Position numbers and translations under genes: made by a program | Notes under the pieces: model-generated | Database searches by the model: none | The model's input: only the letters and a program-made list of their open reading frames with translations | What the model was told of the DNA's origin: nothing | Shown here: positions 55,878-64,000 of the stretch, one piece after another | Position numbering within the stretch: the stretch's first letter is position 1 | Layout of the letters: the number at the start of each line of letters is the position of its first letter | Source of the DNA: Euclidia mi | Taxonomy: Eukaryota; Arthropoda; Insecta; Lepidoptera; Erebidae | NCBI GenBank assembly: GCA_944739405.2 | Contig: OX123196.2 | Coordinates: 52,056,196 to 52,120,195 of the forward strand | Direction: 5' to 3' | DNA: 64,000 nucleotides

Positions 55878-57119
55878 TTACATTTTTTAGAGAAGTGTTT
55901 GTATTTAATTCAACGCCACTCTGTCATCCCGGTTTGATAGATCATTGGCAACATGCTCGTGTGGTTCATGTTCAAATACGTGTACGATACCTGAACATGA
56001 ATAACTTATTCAACAACCATTATTTTTTTAATAGACTACTACTGCATAAGAAATCATGTGTTGCAGCCACTTTGCAAACATACAATCAACGAGCAGAAAA
56101 TGCAAGCAGATTTATTTTTTTCTTATTGTCTTATATCTGAGATTGAACGATAATCACCGTAATGTTTATCAGTACCTAAGTTGGCCGTATGAATACCATT
56201 GTGTGTTATGGATTTTTGGATATTAAAATGCCAAAAACTCAAATCACACAGTACTGAAAGTATTTTGATTAAACTTTATAGTAGGTATATAATATATACC
56301 TTATACACCGGAATTTCATATAGGGCAACTCAATTTTTACTATTAAATTTCAAGCTTTTTAAAAAGTTCTTTTAGCAGCGCATGTAGAATGTCGCCCGTC
56401 TAACTCATACCCAAATTGGATACCGTCTACTCTACCCAATAGCCATTACTTGTCACCTATATATCCCGAGGTTCAGCTGTTATCAACCCTTATATTTCAG
56501 ACCCAGAATAGGCCTTAGACACGTGATATTGAGTGCCAGGCGGTCCCTGTAATCTTGTCAGACTAAAACTTTTTACTTTCAAGTTGGGTTATTGGAATTA
56601 AAACAAGAGACCACGACTTTAAAATTGTTCTTGGAATTATTTTGGTGGTCCCTTTCTGAAGATACCTACTAATTATTTGATCAGCTAATAATATGATTCT
56701 GTCTGTTCCTTGCGGTACTGACCGACTGACAGACAACGCTCGGCCAAACCATTGGGCGAAAAAAATTTAAATTTGGCATGTCTTTCTCGAGGAGCGTACG
56801 GACGCAGAAGTTGGTCTCCCTTCGACGTTCAATATCTACTAACCTGATCAAAACTTTGTGCCTTGACTTCATATCTAATAATTGGATACGAAATGAGAAA
56901 ATATTTGTTGCTTAAGCGCTTTCTTATTTACTTTATATAAATAGTTTGTTCATTTTCCTACAGTTACACAAAAAATGCGATACAGACACGCTCGTTTATG
57001 CCTTAGCATAATTATTACATACAAAAAAAATTGATTAATTATCGCTTGCTAAACGGCGATGGAAATCATCAAAAGGAAGCATGTCTGAGAGTTCTCCATA
57101 ATGTTCTCGAAAGTCGTGT

Positions 57120-57230
57120 GAATTGTTCCTTTCGGCACTTGGCCTATGGACTATGGCCTTACCCTTCTCATAGTGAGAAGAGGGCCGTGCCGGGCAGTGG
57201 AACAGTTTATATACAAGGCTGATGAAGGTG
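57120..57230 (+). repeat. LINE 3'-end remnant
   Basis: GCACTTGGCCTATGGACTAT, CCTTCTCATAGTGAGAAGAG and GTGCCGGGCAGTGGAACAG with GGCTGATGAAGG follow the order of RTE-type 3' ends, and the left phrase recurs at 2105-2140. Block A has the R1-clade LINE in this interval instead. Confidence 0.5.
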
Positions 57231-57477
57231 ATTACATTCTTTAAATATATACCTTGCCAAATTGTGAAATTATTCAACTGAACATTATGTCACAATTAGT
57301 ATGGTGCTTTAAATGCCTTATGGTCATAATCACTCAGTACGGACATAATCACCAAAATTGGGCACTGGAATCATTATAGTTTGTAACTTTGCCAATTAGT
57401 TGCCATATGTGTACAAGGAGCATTGAACAAGCTATCGCATTAATATATCGACTAGGCTCACAATATTTGATGATGCC

Positions 57478-57553
57478 TTGCCTGATCCGGGTTTTGAACC
57501 CGGGATCTCCCGATCAGCTGACGCATATGCTATCCACATGACCACGGAGGCAG
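57478..57553 (-). repeat. tRNA-like SINE head
   Basis: On the minus strand it reads GCCTCCGTGGTCATGTGGAT ... GATCGGGAGATCCCGGGTTC then AAAACCCGGATCAGGC: box A-like and box B regions with a T-arm able to pair. The SINE body is deleted. It is not called a tRNA, because it lacks a full cloverleaf and matches the SINE-3 head region in block A. Confidence 0.5.
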
Positions 57554-58054
57554 TCGAAGCACTAGTTCATTAGCAATGATTTTACTATGTTCCTATAAAA
57601 ATCTTTAATTTCGGCTTTAGTACAAAAAGCAACAGATATTAGATTAGCACGGTCCATTAACTCATTAGTAGTATACAAGTAACTTAGTAATGGGCATCGA
57701 TCCTTACCTTTTCTCACCACGTAATATAGTGCTCGGTTAGACTTTGCGTGCAATATTTAATATTTCACTATTGATGTGAAAACTTAAAACATACCAATAT
57801 AGTAGTCACAAGAGGAACAGTACACAAGTAGAAAGTTGTAAAATAAATATCGGAGAGGGCTAGAAAATTCTGTACATATCTGGATTTTTATAGAAACTCT
57901 TGGATAAGGCTTTTTATAGTCGAGTCTTATTTAAATACTGATTTGAATAGATATCCGATGACAAATTGACAAGCACGGCAGTTTTAACGTTTGATCCTTA
58001 TAATCAATACATTAACATTTTTGTTTTTTTTGTTATATTTTTTTTAGTTGATAT

Positions 58055-58086
58055 CATCATCATCAGCCTGCCGTAGTCCACTGCTG
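58055..58086 (-). mobile_element. 32-bp RTE tail insert, paralogous empty site in A
   Basis: GATAT occurs at 58050-58054 and 58087-58091 around (CAT)nCAGCCTGCCGTAGTCCACTG. Block A reads straight through the equivalent point (about 43678-43684, GATGATATACAC). It is an extremely short 5'-truncated gamma tail. Confidence 0.6.
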
Positions 58087-58784
58087 GATATACACGGATC
58101 GAATTAAATTTTAGGTGTAACGACATTAATTTTATTAGAATATTAATAGAGGATTTACCAGAGCTTAAGATTACCAAGTAATGCCTAACTTAACACCTAT
58201 CCTATTAATAATATCTCAACAAAGAATCAGACGCTATTCTATTCGTAAGAAGCACCACAATTTTTTTTTCAGTTAGCAGTAAAGTACACCGCATTGCGCA
58301 TTGTATAGAGCTTTCCACTGACAGTTTGTATTTGTATCTTTGGATATATTTTCAGGGTTGTCACGAATCAAATTCCTAGATGTTGTCAAATTATCTTTAG
58401 CACAAGATTTTGCTTCCAATTACGGCCGGCCGTAAGGATTCCCGGCTCAACTGTTAGTAGGCTTCTCCTAAGTATTTATAAATTTTCTAACAAGGCAGCT
58501 TATTCGTGTATGCTATTAGATAATATTATGTAAGAAGGTTTAGTCTCTTTAACGTGGAACCTGTAAATGGAGCAGAAACTGTCAACTATCAAGATTGGTG
58601 ACTGTAACTCTTTGCATATTTTGAAATGGAATCTAACAAAATGGTGTATACAATTCTCAAGAAAATTTAAAATTTTGTTCCAAATCAAACATTAGAAAAC
58701 CGGCTGAAACATTTTAAGATCGGTTGTATCTGCAGTTCTCTGAAAAATACTTCGCTTTTACCAGGACTGCATTACTGCATTACA

Positions 58785-58988
58785 GCCCTCAAATTAAGTA
58801 AAAATTCAATGGTGACGTCGAAGTCAAAACATATTGACTTAAAAATGCACTTCATCAGGAATTGTATCCAAGAAGGAGCAATCGACATCAAGTATCTGCG
58901 AACCGAAGACATGGAGGCAGACCTGTTAACCAAAGCTTTAGCTGGTCCGCGATTGATGAAGTTGCGGAGCAGCCTGGGACTGTCCTGA
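58785..58988 (+). pseudogene. Ty1/copia pol C-terminus (RNase H end)
   Basis: A 67-codon open frame ending in TGA at 58986-58988. It reads ALKLSKNS, then SKHIDLKMHFIRNCIQEGAI, IKYLRTEDMEADLLTKAL and GPRLMKLRSSLGLS. The order KHIDxxxHFIR, then an acidic-Gly turn, then DxLTKxL followed by a short Leu-rich end is the standard C-terminus of copia polyproteins, where RNase H ends just before the 3' LTR. The rest of gag-pol is absent: the fragment begins abruptly at the right end of block C. A purine-rich tract and a short LTR follow (59016-59202). It is non-functional. Confidence 0.85.
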
Positions 58989-59004
58989 TTACCACAATAG
59001 TGCC

Positions 59005-59202
59005 GTGAAGAGGAGTGTGAGTACTGGCCACAGCACTGTCGACGGTTCTCGGTTTGAAGTTTGAATTTTATATACGAAGCATACGAAGTTTCTTTATGAC
59101 TTCATAGTATTGACATTGTCATCCAAAACATATTGCATAATGTGTAAAGATCAGCAATAAATATGTGTCTTAGTTCTGTGTGGAGTTTCATATAATATAT
59201 CA
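59005..59202 (+). mobile_element. Copia polypurine tract and putative 3' LTR
   Basis: GAAGAGGAG (59007-59015) can serve as the polypurine tract. The LTR would run from TGTGAGTACTGG (59016) to ATATATCA (59202), TG...CA, 187 bp. It contains AATAAA at 59156-59161. No partner LTR is in the window, so the limits are inferred. Confidence 0.55.
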
Positions 59203-59204
59203 TT

Positions 59205-59390
59205 GCCTGCTAGTCTGGGTGTTTCTATGTATAATATGTAGGTATGTATTTAAAAAAAGAAAAGATATAAGTATATTTATCCATTATCTATATATGTATA
59301 GTACCCATAACACAAGCTCTGCTTAGCTTGGGACTAGATGGTGATGTGTGTATGTGGTAGAATATTATTATAGAATATTATATTATTAAT
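59205..59390 (+). mobile_element. SINE-4, 5'-truncated
   Basis: CTGGGTGTTTCTATGTATAA, AGTACCCATAACACAAGCTC and GGGACTAGATGGTGATGTGT lead to GTAGAATATTATT. The tRNA-like head is missing. It follows the LTR end directly. Confidence 0.65.
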
Positions 59391-59518
59391 TATTCCCTAA
59401 AATAAACGGCCTTAAAATGCCCTCAACGCAGTGTATGCGCTACATATCAATCAGCTGGAGGGCATTACCATCGGTCGCGCGACCTCGTGATCATAAACTG
59501 TCGCCGTTAGGGCTTTTA

Positions 59519-59775
59519 GGGCGGTTTCAGATTAAAGTTTTATACGCGCGTATAAACTCGTTTTTGGAAGCGCATATAGGCGCGCCTTTTTGGAACTCGC
59601 GCAACTCGTACGAGCGTTGACGTGCTTCTAAGCTCGTATAAGCTTGAGCCGTCAGAGTCCATGTTGACACTGACACAATGTCACTACCATTTCGAGCGAA
59701 CATGCCGGCATATGCCCGTTTACGCAAGTTCGGTTTTTTGAAGCGCGTAATGTAGCGCGCGTGTAGAAATGGGCG
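59519..59775. mobile_element. MITE-1, second copy
   Basis: Left end GGCGGTTTCAGATTAAAGTT, as at 1281. Palindromic runs such as TATACGCGCGTATA and GGAAGCGCATATAGGCGCGC follow. It is longer than the first copy and its right end is decayed, so that boundary is uncertain. The minus-strand frame 59527-59796 is not a gene. Confidence 0.5.
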
Positions 59776-60810
59776 GTGGGTAAATACCCGAAACATGGGT
59801 ATTTTCAGAAAAAGATCGACGAAGCGTAAGATTAATTTGAACTACAGTTAATAGTTGTTTACCAGTGCTTTTACTTGATCTTACAACCAGCTAGGTAAAC
59901 CGCTATAGATGTTTTGGTAATATGGAAATAACTAGATGATACCCGCGGTTACACCCGCGTAATTTAAGGCTACTGGCAGAGCATTAGTCAAAACTGAATC
60001 AAAATCTAAAAAAAATGGATTGATCGTATATTGAATTCAGCGGTTAGAGATCTGACTATTGAAAATTGAAAAGCCAATATTTTTACATGTCGTGGGCGGA
60101 GTGCAATAGCATCTTAGACCTTTTCTGTCGGAGTTCTAGAGATGGACCAGAGAGTTTAGCAGTATTATGGGGATTAAGAAATGTAGAGCCCATTGTAAGG
60201 ATAGCATTAATCGAACACGACACAAAAATTGTCCACATCTGCGTACTCACCCAGGCGTTCAAACTGATAGCTATCGAAGTTTTGTTATGAACTGGTGCTA
60301 ATCGGAGCGTAGACTTCGTGGATCGTTTCTCTAGATGCACTTGTGGCGTTTTAGCATTTTAAAGAAGACATTTATCTTTGGTTTTGTACGAGTAAATACA
60401 CCTGAATTTTAAAGATATTTACAATCAGCATCTGCACTGACTTCGCCAGTTTTATTTCAAAGTAAGCATTTAATACAAATGGTGCGCCATTTGGAAAAGA
60501 AAATGTATATTTTTATTAATTTTGTTTTAATGTTGACGCAGACTAAAGTCGTCTGAAGGTCTCAGACTTAGACCTCTGATGTAGATACCTAAGTATCTAG
60601 ATATTCTGTTTAAAGGTATTAAGAAGGGTCAATGACTTTTTGTCGTCGCAAGGTATAATAGAGTTGTAACTCCTTTTGATTACTTTTAGTATTTCTCCCC
60701 TGGAAGTATGGTTTTTCATAACATAAGTACATATTGGTGATTGTATAACACTTTCACACTTCTGTTTGGCAAAGATACATATGAGACAGAAGTCAGCTTT
60801 GCAGGTTTTT
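59776..60810. other. No supported gene
   Basis: At about 59930-59965, CTAGATGATACCCGCGGTTA followed by CACCCGCGTAATTT looks like an antisense Helitron end. Overlapping frames at 60066-60290 (plus) and 60083-60340 (minus) are open but unrecognised. Confidence 0.4.
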
Positions 60811-60915
60811 TCTCCTAGCGTTATCCCAGTTTCAAGCTGATATTCCATGGTTTAGAGTTTAGACAAGTCTCAGTTTATTTAGAAGGTTCTGACACCCTAT
60901 AACGACTCACAATGA
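60811..60915 (-). repeat. SINE-1 remnant
   Basis: CCTAGCGTTATCCCAGTTTC, then directly GCTGATATTCCATGGTTTAG and CCTATAACGACTC: the tail and parts of the SINE-1 body in antisense, with the middle deleted. Confidence 0.55.
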
Positions 60916-61290
60916 CTACACTGTTTATTCTTATCTGTAATATATTTGTGTACTTTTCTGTGTTAATTAGCTATTATTAGTTTAAACCTGTGTACGAACT
61001 TGTATACCTACATACATTTTATTTAAATAAGTTGAATAAGTACATCAGCTGATATATTTCAATAGAAACCTTGTAAAAGTATTAGATAATTACTTTCAAG
61101 TATTCAAATTACATAAATTTTCAATTTCTTAGGTTTGCAATTAATTTATTTATTTTATTCACATACCCACCTTTTTCTTTTGTAACTTTTCTTATTTATT
61201 CTGTCTAAGTCTATTCAATAATGCTCAAGCCCCATCACATCTCTTCTCTTCTTTGACTTTGCTCAGCTATTTTTTCTTCTTTTTAGGTAA
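60916..61290. other. No recognisable feature
   Basis: AT-rich. The end contains TTTTTTCTTCTTTTTAGG, which looks like a splice acceptor but sits at the edge of a LINE remnant and is not used as evidence for a gene. Confidence 0.4.
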
Positions 61291-62100
61291 TTTGTAATCC
61301 TTGGCAATGTCTACCCATATTGTCATACCCCTACTCGGAAGGCAACGGCCAAGGAGACGGAAAATAAATTAAGAATAACTCTGGCTGAGTTAAAGAAGTA
61401 CAAGGACGACAACAGTCAGCTATTAAGGGAACGCGTTGACTGTGAAGAAGAAATCAAGATTGTGAATGACCGAATATCTGAGCTGAAGACACAACTCACG
61501 GAGCTGCATATAGAGCATATGGATGTCTTGGATCAACGGGACAGACTACGAGAAGAAGTTAGGTGTTTCAGCAGCTGCGACCAAATTTACTCCAGACAAC
61601 TCAACCGCAAAGCGCAGTTAGAAGCAAGTCTCAATGAGGCTTATGGCAGAATTTCAACTCTAGAAGACACAATTGCGGCCTTTAACAGTACTGCTACTCA
61701 CAACTTATTATCTGAGCTCCTGGGTGATAAGATTAATGTGCTAAAAGCTCTCAAATGTAAATGTCTCAAAAAATGTCTTAGTAGGAATAAATTTAGAAAA
61801 TTGTTTAATTTAAATAAATTAATTAAGAAACTCAAATCTGGTCATAAGTGGTCTACTAAATTGAGTCAGTATGCTCAAGAAAACTGTAAATTAAATAAAG
61901 AGTGTGAGTCTCTTTTATTAAAGCTTGAAGAATCGAATGAAGAATTAGATTCTGGTTGGTTGTTATACGAACAACACTCAAGTGAGTTGCAAGCACAAAT
62001 ATCAAATCTACGAGCTCAACTCAGTAGGACTATAATGAAACACCAGAATAAGACTCATGAGTATATCTTAAAATATGAAGAAATTTCAAGAGTTGGTTGA
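61291..62100 (+). pseudogene. Non-LTR retrotransposon ORF1, coiled-coil part
   Basis: The frame is open without stops from 61291 to TGA at 62098-62100 (269 codons), but no ATG lies near its 5' end (the first in-frame Met is at about 61519). The product is a long charged coiled coil: KETENKLRITLAELKKYKDD, then RISELKTQLTELHIEHMDVL and LRAQLSRTIMKH. A central Cys/Lys-rich patch (KALKCKCLKKCLSRNKFRKL) is near residues 150-172. Such proteins are typical of ORF1 of insect LINEs, where they trimerise and bind the element RNA. The neighbours support this: an SGNH-like region follows within 100 bp, then endonuclease and RT pieces on the same strand. A host coiled-coil gene is the alternative, but the following LINE domains make it unlikely. 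The N-terminus is not defined. Confidence 0.55.
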
Positions 62101-62129
62101 GAAAATTTAAAACAACTTATCTCATTATC

Positions 62130-62717
62130 CAACTCTAGTTCTGTTCCAGTTGTACAACTAAGTGTGCGACTACATCTGCTGAATCAATAGAATTGAATGC
62201 ATATGGATGCCAGTATAATACACAAAACAAACTGCATCCAGTAAAGACTGACAGTAAGAACGTAATCATTTTTTCAGACCAACTGGGAGTGGGCTTAGGT
62301 AGCTTAATTGATCATCACAGTGAGCAACCAGTACAGAACTTTTGTTCACCTGGAGCTCAGTCTTGTACCCTAGTTGATAAGATTAAGAATGCTGACTTGA
62401 ATGCACAAACTTCTGTCATCATATTGTAAGGTGACAGCTCATTAGTCTCCAAAAAGAGTCTCATAGAATTAACAGACTTAATGATAGATCTTAGCACAAA
62501 AATAGGATGTAGCTTTATTATTTGTGCATTGCCTTATTCATATGCTCTCACAGATGAACAAAACAGGCAGATAGGTAAATTAAATTTATTATTATACAAT
62601 AGGACATGTCATAGTGACAATATTTTATTTTTTGACACTAATATTTTTATTAGTAATTTCTTTGGAACAAAATATACTATATATAATAATATATACATAT
62701 ATATATATAATATTTAA
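62130..62717 (+). pseudogene. SGNH-hydrolase-like ORF1 region with in-frame stop
   Basis: One frame reads from about 62138 through 62426, meets TAA at 62427-62429, and continues open to 62717. The pieces read NVIIFSDQLGVGLGSLIDHH, then FCSPGAQSCTLVDKI, VIIL(stop)GDSSLVSK, and later GCSFIICALPYSYALTDEQN. The beta-strand + SDQ turn, the Gly-containing second block and the VIIL-GD third block follow the layout of SGNH/GDSL esterase domains found in ORF1 of CR1/L2-type LINEs. The nucleophile Ser is replaced or shifted (SDQ instead of GDS) and the third block is interrupted by the stop. It is shifted in frame relative to the coiled-coil part, so the gene is broken in at least two places. The end runs into a (TA)n tract. 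Confidence 0.5.
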
Positions 62718-62744
62718 ACAAACATAAGATTGATATCTTATTTA

Positions 62745-62868
62745 ATACGGTGTGTCCGAGATATCGCCCATGTACAGTACTGTCATCTGCATAGCAATGT
62801 ATGCCCCAAAAGTGAGCATATCATTGATATGCAGAAGAAAAAGCGTGGGCGATAACATGGACCCCAAA
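62745..62868 (-). pseudogene. Antisense reverse transcriptase fragment (YADD)
   Basis: On the minus strand, from 62868: LGSMLSPTLFLLHINDM, a one-base shift, then YADDSTVHGRYLGHTV. SPTLF..xxINDM (motif B) and YADD (motif C) with the normal spacing are unmistakable for a LINE-type RT. It lies antisense between the SGNH-like and endonuclease pieces of the sense LINE, so it is a separate insertion or an inversion. Only about 40 codons remain. Confidence 0.7.
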
Positions 62869-62874
62869 TGAATT

Positions 62875-63285
62875 AATTTAAATGTTTTGTTCTCTGAACC
62901 AACCAGAAAAACCTCACATTCTTCTACATGCTTAGATAATCTTTTTGCAATTGTCTTTATTTAAGTAAGGCTGTTTTAACTGACTTGACATCGGATCACT
63001 GCGGGCAAAAGGTTGTAATTACAACTAATACAACCCCTAAAGTACAAGAAATTACATGTAGGCCAATGACCTCTGCTCGCCTCAAACACTTTAGTAATGA
63101 TGTTGCTGCCAAGATCGCCAGTATTGAATTAACCTGATGTTGATGATCCTGATGAATTATATAATTGCTTATTTAACACTATGAATGATGTGTACAACAC
63201 AATTTTTAAACAGAAGACGTTTGCAAGGAGCATTAAAGTATTTTTTTGTGATTGGGCAACAGTAGGTATAATTATACAAAAGTAG
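62875..63285 (+). pseudogene. APE-type endonuclease C-terminal remnant
   Basis: From 62875 the frame reads NLNVLFSEPTRKTSHSSTCL then DNLFAIVFI and stops at 62962. After a -1 shift it reads LTDLTSDHCGQKVVI and MTSARLKHFSNDVAAKIAS to a stop at 63135. A third frame (DVDDPDELYNCLF ... FKQKTF) follows. EPTR...S.TC.DN and the SDH motif are the final landmarks of LINE endonucleases, which nick target DNA. The N-terminal half of the domain is missing, probably displaced by the antisense RT scrap. Frameshifts make it non-functional. It precedes the RT on the same strand, as in normal ORF2 order. Confidence 0.65.
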
Positions 63286-63286
63286 A

Positions 63287-64000
63287 GCTAGGTTGTATGA
63301 TCTATATGGAATGAAGAAATACAATTTTAATCCTGAATTTATTCAATATGTTAGAAATTATTCAAAATCTTTATATTTAAGCAATCAAATCAAAGAATCT
63401 AAGAACAAAATTAAAACTACTTGGAACATTATTAACAATAAGACTGGTCGAGCTAAATTGGTAGATAACAATTATGAATTAAAATTTAATGGTGAAATAA
63501 TTACTAAGAAAACTGATGTTGCTCAGACATTTAACAATTTCTTCATAAACATACCAGTGAACACAACCAGCTGTCTAGATTCATATCCAAGCAAAGCAGA
63601 AATGTTGGTTAAGGGCAATGTGAATGAGTGTGATGTGCTTTTTAATTTTAAATAAATTGACACCAATGACATACCGAAGGTATTCAAGACGCTCAACAAT
63701 AAAAAATCTGTTGACTTATGGGTCATTTCTGTTAAACTTGTTCAACACATTATTTCTAGCCTAGCTACATATTTAGCTGCAAAATTCAACAGATGCGTAG
63801 ATACAGGGGTATTTCCTGATCTAATGAAACACAGTAAAGTCATACCATTATTCAAAAAGGGATCCAAAAGCGACCCTAGTAATTTTCGGCCAATTTTTAT
63901 CTTGCTTGCTATTAGTAAAATTTTTGAAAAGATTATTTTGCATCAATTAGAGAGCCACTTTCACACAAATAATTTATTTCACAGTGTATGATAAGTGTGT
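63287..64000 (+). pseudogene. LINE reverse transcriptase, N-terminal part (runs off edge)
   Basis: The frame from about 63287 reads KTTWNIINNKTG and then NGEIITKKTDVAQTFNNFFI, the linker between endonuclease and RT in Jockey/CR1-type LINEs. It has TAA at 63653-63655 but continues in the same frame: IPKVFKTLNNKKSVDLWVIS, then HSKVIPLFKKGSKSDPSNFR-PI, RT motif 1, and ISKIFEKIILHQLESHF, motif 2 start. It stops again at about 63989. The catalytic YADD region would lie beyond the window. Two in-frame stops make this copy inactive. Superfamily placement between CR1/L2 and Jockey is not decided here. Confidence 0.75.

Larger units (their letters stand above)
51890..58780 (+). repeat. Duplicated block, copy C
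   Basis: The longer relative of A. It starts around GGCGTAGTCGAAACTAG and ends near CCAGGACTGCATTACTGC, where a copia fragment begins. It contains the source of block B (52852-56699). It includes a Helitron-like remnant (52316-52475), RTE fragments, the snap-back insert, a Penelope-like terminus, SINE-4 and a tRNA-like SINE head. It lacks the R1-clade LINE and the 445-bp insertion of A. No host gene is recognisable. Confidence 0.75.

Noticed and set aside
57478..57553. tRNA gene on the minus strand
   Set aside because: The T-arm pairs, but no complete cloverleaf can be drawn, and the sequence is the head of a SINE seen in block A.
1..64000. CRISPR array, phage or bacterial island
   Set aside because: No regularly spaced direct repeats with unique spacers, no compact operons and no ribosome-binding sites. 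Splice-like signals and eukaryotic retroelements dominate.

Overview
This is about 64 kb of AT-rich animal DNA. The density and type of repeats point to a moth or butterfly (Lepidoptera). I infer this from repeat classes that are familiar in that order: RTE-type LINE 3' tails with GAT or TATG repeats, tRNA-headed SINEs that share those tails, small Helitrons ending CTAG between A and T, a Penelope-like element and an R1-clade LINE. No search was run. I saw no bacterial operon, CRISPR array, rRNA or intact tRNA gene. Most of the window is intergenic or intronic, and no host gene lies complete inside it. Almost all the protein-like sequence is decayed transposon.

Left part (1-18.4 kb): scattered SINE, RTE and Helitron remnants. 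It also holds a Tc1/mariner-like DNA transposon of about 1.1 kb with an N-terminal transposase fragment (4645-5753), two SINE-1 copies with clear target-site duplications (6822-7119 and 11546-11926), a SINE-3 copy (10408-10638) and a 5'-truncated RTE LINE (16187-16468).

Middle part (18.4-36.4 kb) holds the only host-gene candidates. One is a CpG-rich promoter-like patch with a possible minus-strand first exon (18842-18965). The other is a pair of phase-compatible plus-strand exons (25855-25958 and 27065-27210), the first resembling half of a SUEL-type lectin domain. Around them lie two copies of a 1.2-kb inverted-repeat DNA transposon with 3-bp target duplications (19194-20392 and 28228-29445), MITEs, a Helitron carrying a nested retro-insert, a Penelope-like element with inverted termini (30179-31447) and a three-layer SINE nest (35063-36208).

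Right part (36.4-58.8 kb) is dominated by a duplicated block. Copy A (about 36430-44400) and copy C (about 51890-58780) are old, diverged paralogues. Copy B (47202-51048) is a nearly identical recent duplicate of 52852-56699. It looks like a tandem duplication followed by a 1.6-kb deletion, unless it is an assembly duplication. Comparing A with B and C gives empty and filled sites for several insertions. Copy A carries an R1-clade LINE 3' end.

Right edge (58.8-64 kb): a copia 3' end with its LTR, a SINE, a MITE and a decayed non-LTR retrotransposon. The last has a coiled-coil ORF1, an SGNH-hydrolase-like region, an endonuclease end and an RT start, and runs off the edge.

Local repeat names used below. 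SINE-1: tRNA head, (GAT)n tail. SINE-2: tRNA head, (ATT)n tail. SINE-3: body ending in the RTE TATG tail. SINE-4: ends near GTAGAATATTA. RTE tail alpha: GGATAACGCTAGGA plus GAT repeats. RTE tail beta: TGCCTACCCC...CAGGCGTG plus TATG repeats. RTE tail gamma: CCAGCAGTGGA...AAAGGCTGATGATG.
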